Positions 61,255 through 64,000 of a DNA stretch of 64,000 nt are shown one piece after another. Source of the DNA: Candidatus Dechloromonas phosphoritropha (lineage in GTDB: Bacteria; Pseudomonadota; Gammaproteobacteria; Burkholderiales; Rhodocyclaceae); the NCBI GenBank assembly GCA_016722705.1, contig JADKGN010000005.1, positions 558,001-622,000 of the forward strand. The letters are read 5' to 3'. The stretch's first letter is position 1. The number at the start of each line of letters is the position of its first letter. The position numbers were made by a program, and so were the translations under genes. Under the pieces are notes generated by a model. It saw nothing but the letters and a program-made list of their open reading frames with translations, made no database searches and was not told the DNA's origin.

Positions 61255-62202
61255 TCAGGGAATCGGCACCGCGCGGATCAGCGCCGCGATGTCCTCAGCC
61301 TTGGCCATCCCGGTTCCCTGCGTCGCGCGCAGACGATGGCGGGCGACTGCGGGAAGAACGACCTGAATGTCGTCCGGCAACACCATCTCGCGTCCGTCCA
61401 GCCAGGCCCAGGCGCGTGCCGCTGCGAGCAGGGCGAGACCGGCCCGCGGCGAGAGGCCATGCTGGAAGGCAGGGTCGCGGCGGCTAGCCGCGACCAGGGC
61501 CTGGACGTAGTCGATCAGCGGCTCGGCGGCATGTACCGTGGTGACCTCGCGCTGAAGGGACGGCAGTTCGCATGCGGCGATCATTGGCGCCAGTTGATCG
61601 GCCAGCGCGCGCTGACCGCCAGCCTTCAGCAGCGCGCGTTCGGCATTGCGGTCGGGGTAGCCGAGCTCGATTCGCATCAGGAAGCGGTCCAGTTGCGACT
61701 CGGGCAGCGGAAAGGTGCCGATCTGGTGCGACGGGTTCTGCGTCGCAATGACGAAGAACGGGTCAGGCAGCGGGCGGGTTTCGCCTTCGACCGTGACTTG
61801 GCGTTCCTCCATCGCTTCGAGCAGGGCGCTTTGCGTTTTCGGGGTCGCACGGTTGATCTCGTCGGCAAGGACCAGTTGGGAAAAGATCGGGCCGGGCAGG
61901 AAGTGAAATTCGCCAAGCTGCCGCTCGTAGATCGAGACGCCGGTGATGTCGGCCGGCAACAGGTCGCTGGTGAATTGGATGCGCGAGAAATCAAGGCCGA
62001 GCAAGCGCGCCAGTGCGTGTGCCAGAGTTGTCTTGCCGACGCCGGGCAGGTCTTCAATCAGCAGGTGGCCGCCGGCGAGCAGGCAGGCGAGCGCCTGGCG
62101 AATCTCGTATTGCTTGCCGAGAATGACGCGGTCGGCGGCTGCGAGCACGGGGTCGAGCGGACGCGGCCTGGTGCCGAGATTCGGGAGCGTGACGGCGAAC
62201 AT
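61255..62202 (-). CDS. MoxR-family AAA+ ATPase
   Basis: 315 residues: Walker A in LIEDLPGVGKTTLAHALARLLG, FTSDLLPADITGVSIYE, Walker B in LVLADEINRATPKTQSALLEAMEERQVTVEG, sensor FFVIATQNPSHQIGTFPLPESQLDRFLMRIELGYP. MoxR proteins act as chaperones for partner proteins, here probably the DUF58 and TgpA-like products encoded immediately downstream. Confidence 0.93.
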   Translation of the reverse strand: MFAVTLPNLGTRPRPLDPVLAAADRVILGKQYEIRQALACLLAGGHLLIEDLPGVGKTTLAHALARLLGLDFSRIQFTSDLLPADITGVSIYERQLGEFHFLPGPIFSQLVLADEINRATPKTQSALLEAMEERQVTVEGETRPLPDPFFVIATQNPSHQIGTFPLPESQLDRFLMRIELGYPDRNAERALLKAGGQRALADQLAPMIAACELPSLQREVTTVHAAEPLIDYVQALVAASRRDPAFQHGLSPRAGLALLAAARAWAWLDGREMVLPDDIQVVLPAVARHRLRATQGTGMAKAEDIAALIRAVPIP

Positions 62203-62325
62203 CGGGTATTCCGGAAAATGGTGGTGCAGTCCATTCTAATGCTTGAAGCGGTGTGCTGATTGGGTCGATAATCACATTTCGCCGTGCTCCTTCCTGGTGC
62301 GCCGGTCCACAGAGAGAGAGAACAA

Positions 62326-63252
62326 GTGACGACCACTGCATTCATCACCCATCGCGACTGCCTGTTGCACGACATGGGTATGCATCACCCGGAATGTCCG
62401 CAACGTCTTACCGCCATCAATGATCACTTGATCGCCCAAGGGATCGACGCCTATTTCAACTATCACGACGCGCCGCTTGCCACATTCGAGCAGTTGCTGC
62501 GTGTACATCCGGCTTCGCACCTTGAACGCATCAAGCGTGCCTCCCCGATGCACGGCGTGGTCCATCTCGACCCGGACACCGCCATGAACCCGCACACCTG
62601 GCAGGCAGCCCTGCGTGCCGCGGGCGCTGGTTGTCTTGCGGTAGACCTGGTCATGGGCGACGAGTGTGAAAACGCCTTCTGCGCCGTCCGCCCACCCGGA
62701 CACCATGCCGAGCGCACCAACCCGATGGGCTTCTGCTTCTTCAACAACATCGCTGTCGCTGCCCGTCATGCCCTCGCCAAGCATGGCCTCGAACGCGTGG
62801 CGATCATCGATTTCGATGTCCATCATGGCAACGGCACGGAAGACTGCTTCGCCGGCGACAATCACGTGCTGATGTGCAGCATCTTCCAGCACCCCTTCTA
62901 TCCCTACAGTGGCACCGACAAGCCGGCGGCCAACATGTGCAATGTGCCGCTGGCGGCAGGTAGCGGCGGCGAGGAGTTCAGGGATGCGGTAATCCAGGTC
63001 TGGATGCCGCGCCTGATGGACTTCAAGCCGCAGATGATCTTCATCTCGGCCGGCTTTGACGGGCACTACGAGGATGATATGGGTGGCCTAAAACTGCTCG
63101 AGAAGGACTACGCCTGGTGCACCAAGGAATTGAAGAAACTGGCTGCCGAGTTCTCGGACAGGCGTATTGTTTCCATGCTTGAAGGCGGTTACGTCATGAC
63201 TTCCCTGGCGCGCAGCGTCGGCGCCCATCTGCGAATTCTGGCCGATCTCTAG
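62326..63252 (+). CDS. Histone deacetylase superfamily enzyme
   Basis: 308 residues from a GTG at 62326 (VTTTAFITHRDCLLHDMG), preceded by GAGAGAG; no good ATG is nearby. The class II HDAC/acetylpolyamine amidohydrolase motifs are complete: HHPECPQRL, RPPGHHAERTNPMGFCFFNNIAVAA, IDFDVHHGNGTEDCF, FISAGFDGHYEDDMGGL, with zinc ligands D-x-H and D. It removes acetyl groups from lysine or a small molecule; the bacterial substrate is unknown. It is divergent from moxR. Confidence 0.9.
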   Translation: MTTTAFITHRDCLLHDMGMHHPECPQRLTAINDHLIAQGIDAYFNYHDAPLATFEQLLRVHPASHLERIKRASPMHGVVHLDPDTAMNPHTWQAALRAAGAGCLAVDLVMGDECENAFCAVRPPGHHAERTNPMGFCFFNNIAVAARHALAKHGLERVAIIDFDVHHGNGTEDCFAGDNHVLMCSIFQHPFYPYSGTDKPAANMCNVPLAAGSGGEEFRDAVIQVWMPRLMDFKPQMIFISAGFDGHYEDDMGGLKLLEKDYAWCTKELKKLAAEFSDRRIVSMLEGGYVMTSLARSVGAHLRILADL

Positions 63253-63283
63253 GCGCGGATTTCCTGAGGAAAGAATGCGGGGT

Positions 63284-63293
63284 GAGGTAAAAT
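63284..63293 (+). promoter_or_regulatory. Candidate -10 region for lysC
   Basis: GAGGTAAAAT, with TAAAAT at 63288-63293, lies 43 bases before the lysC start. The TAAAATCG pattern is common upstream of genes in this group, but the -35 is weak. Confidence 0.3.
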
Positions 63294-63335
63294 CGTGCCC
63301 TCTCTCCTGTTTCCAACGTTTAACCGGACGAATTA

Positions 63336-64000
63336 ATGGCGTTGATTGTTCAAAAATATGGTGGAACCTCGGTGGGAAATCCCGAGCGCATCAAGAATGT
63401 AGCGCAGCGCGTTGCCAGGTTCCAGGCTCAGGGTCACCAGGTCGTAGTTGTGCTTTCCGCGATGAGCGGAGAAACCAACAAGCTTATCGCGCTGGCCAAG
63501 GAAGTGCAGGCCAACCCCGATCCGAGGGAACTGGACATGGTGATGTCTACCGGCGAGCAGGTCAGCATCGGTTTGCTGGCCATGGCGCTCAAGGACATCG
63601 GCTGCCCGGCCAGAAGCTACACCGGCGGACAGATAAAGGTGCTGACCGACGCCACCTTCACCAAGGCGCGCATCCTGTCGATCGATGAAGCCAACATGCG
63701 CCGCGATCTCGATGCCGGCAACGTCATCGTCGTTGCCGGTTTTCAGGGTGTCGATGCCGACGGTAACATCACGACGCTGGGGCGCGGCGGTTCCGATACT
63801 TCCGCCGTCGCCATGGCTGCCACGCTGAAAGCTGAAGAGTGCCAAATCTACACTGACGTAGATGGGGTCTATACCACTGACCCGCGCGTTGTGCCCGAGG
63901 CCTGCAAGCTAAACACCATCACCTTCGAGGAAATGCTGGAAATGGCCAGCCTCGGCTCCAAGGTGCTGCAGATCCGCTCGGTCGAGTTTGCCGGCAAGTA
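63336..64000 (+). CDS. lysC: Aspartate kinase, N-terminal part (cut by window edge)
   Basis: 221 codons from the ATG at 63336: MALIVQKYGGTSVGNPERIKNVAQRV, VVVLSAMSGETNKLI, STGEQVSIGLLAMAL, TLGRGGSDTSAVAMAATLKAEECQIYTDVDGVYTTDPRVVPEACKL. This is the amino-acid kinase domain of LysC; the regulatory ACT domains are past the edge. It phosphorylates aspartate in the first step of lysine, threonine and methionine synthesis. Confidence 0.96.
   Translation, partial: MALIVQKYGGTSVGNPERIKNVAQRVARFQAQGHQVVVVLSAMSGETNKLIALAKEVQANPDPRELDMVMSTGEQVSIGLLAMALKDIGCPARSYTGGQIKVLTDATFTKARILSIDEANMRRDLDAGNVIVVAGFQGVDADGNITTLGRGGSDTSAVAMAATLKAEECQIYTDVDGVYTTDPRVVPEACKLNTITFEEMLEMASLGSKVLQIRSVEFAGK

Overview
The window reads as chromosome of a high-GC betaproteobacterium. 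I infer Rhodocyclales (Dechloromonas/Azonexus-like) from the purine/glyoxylate gene set, the surE-pcm-nlpD-rpoS operon and general codon use; no rRNA or complete tRNA is present to confirm this. Both edges cut genes: pyruvate kinase on the left and aspartate kinase (lysC) on the right.

1-26 kb is a purine-to-pyruvate catabolic region. The minus-strand run uraH-puuD-uraD-puuE-alc-allA (25.9 to 21.2 kb) takes urate to glyoxylate and urea. The minus-strand run gcl-hyi-glxR-DUF3830-glycerate 2-kinase-glcG-pyk (5.7 to 0 kb) takes glyoxylate to pyruvate. Between them lie an enolase that supplies the 2-phosphoglycerate-to-PEP step, a UreI/AmiS urea/amide channel, a Tsx-like outer-membrane channel and an NCS2 purine permease with a candidate purine-sensing leader RNA. 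Each catabolic run has its own divergent LysR regulator. The two halves are separated by a defence island (12.5-21.1 kb): a Phd/RelE-type toxin-antitoxin pair, type I restriction-modification genes hsdM-hsdS, a ParDE-like pair, and hsdR. The island cuts off a class II aldolase gene that starts in a 4-base overlap with allA.

27-46 kb is mostly ordinary chromosome: a universal stress protein, a 1726-residue exonuclease/RecQ/UvrD fusion helicase, topoisomerase IV parE, a secreted PHB-depolymerase-like esterase, a CsgG-like lipoprotein, DUF808, yjbQ, a PQQ-type dehydrogenase, rimO, a patatin, an FAD-linked oxidase, DUF3616, an Hsp33 with half of its zinc cysteines replaced, and an ArsC/YffB-like protein.

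46.2-53.6 kb is an accessory scrap-yard. It holds a YefM-YoeB pair, an IS110-family remnant, the relic of an integron (an LprI-like gene in cassette orientation, one good attC site, a perfect 34-bp palindrome, and an integrase cut off after about 59 codons), an IS4-family element inserted in the signal-peptide codons of an asparaginase gene with a clean 9-bp target duplication, an intact IS5-family element and a truncated rve-type (IS3-like) transposase. A tRNA-like 3' fragment and a terminator end the region.

53.7-64 kb is housekeeping again: an H-NS-family protein; surE-pcm-nlpD-rpoS with successive 4-base overlaps; mltB; a TgpA-like transglutaminase-DUF58-MoxR operon; a histone-deacetylase-family enzyme; and lysC.
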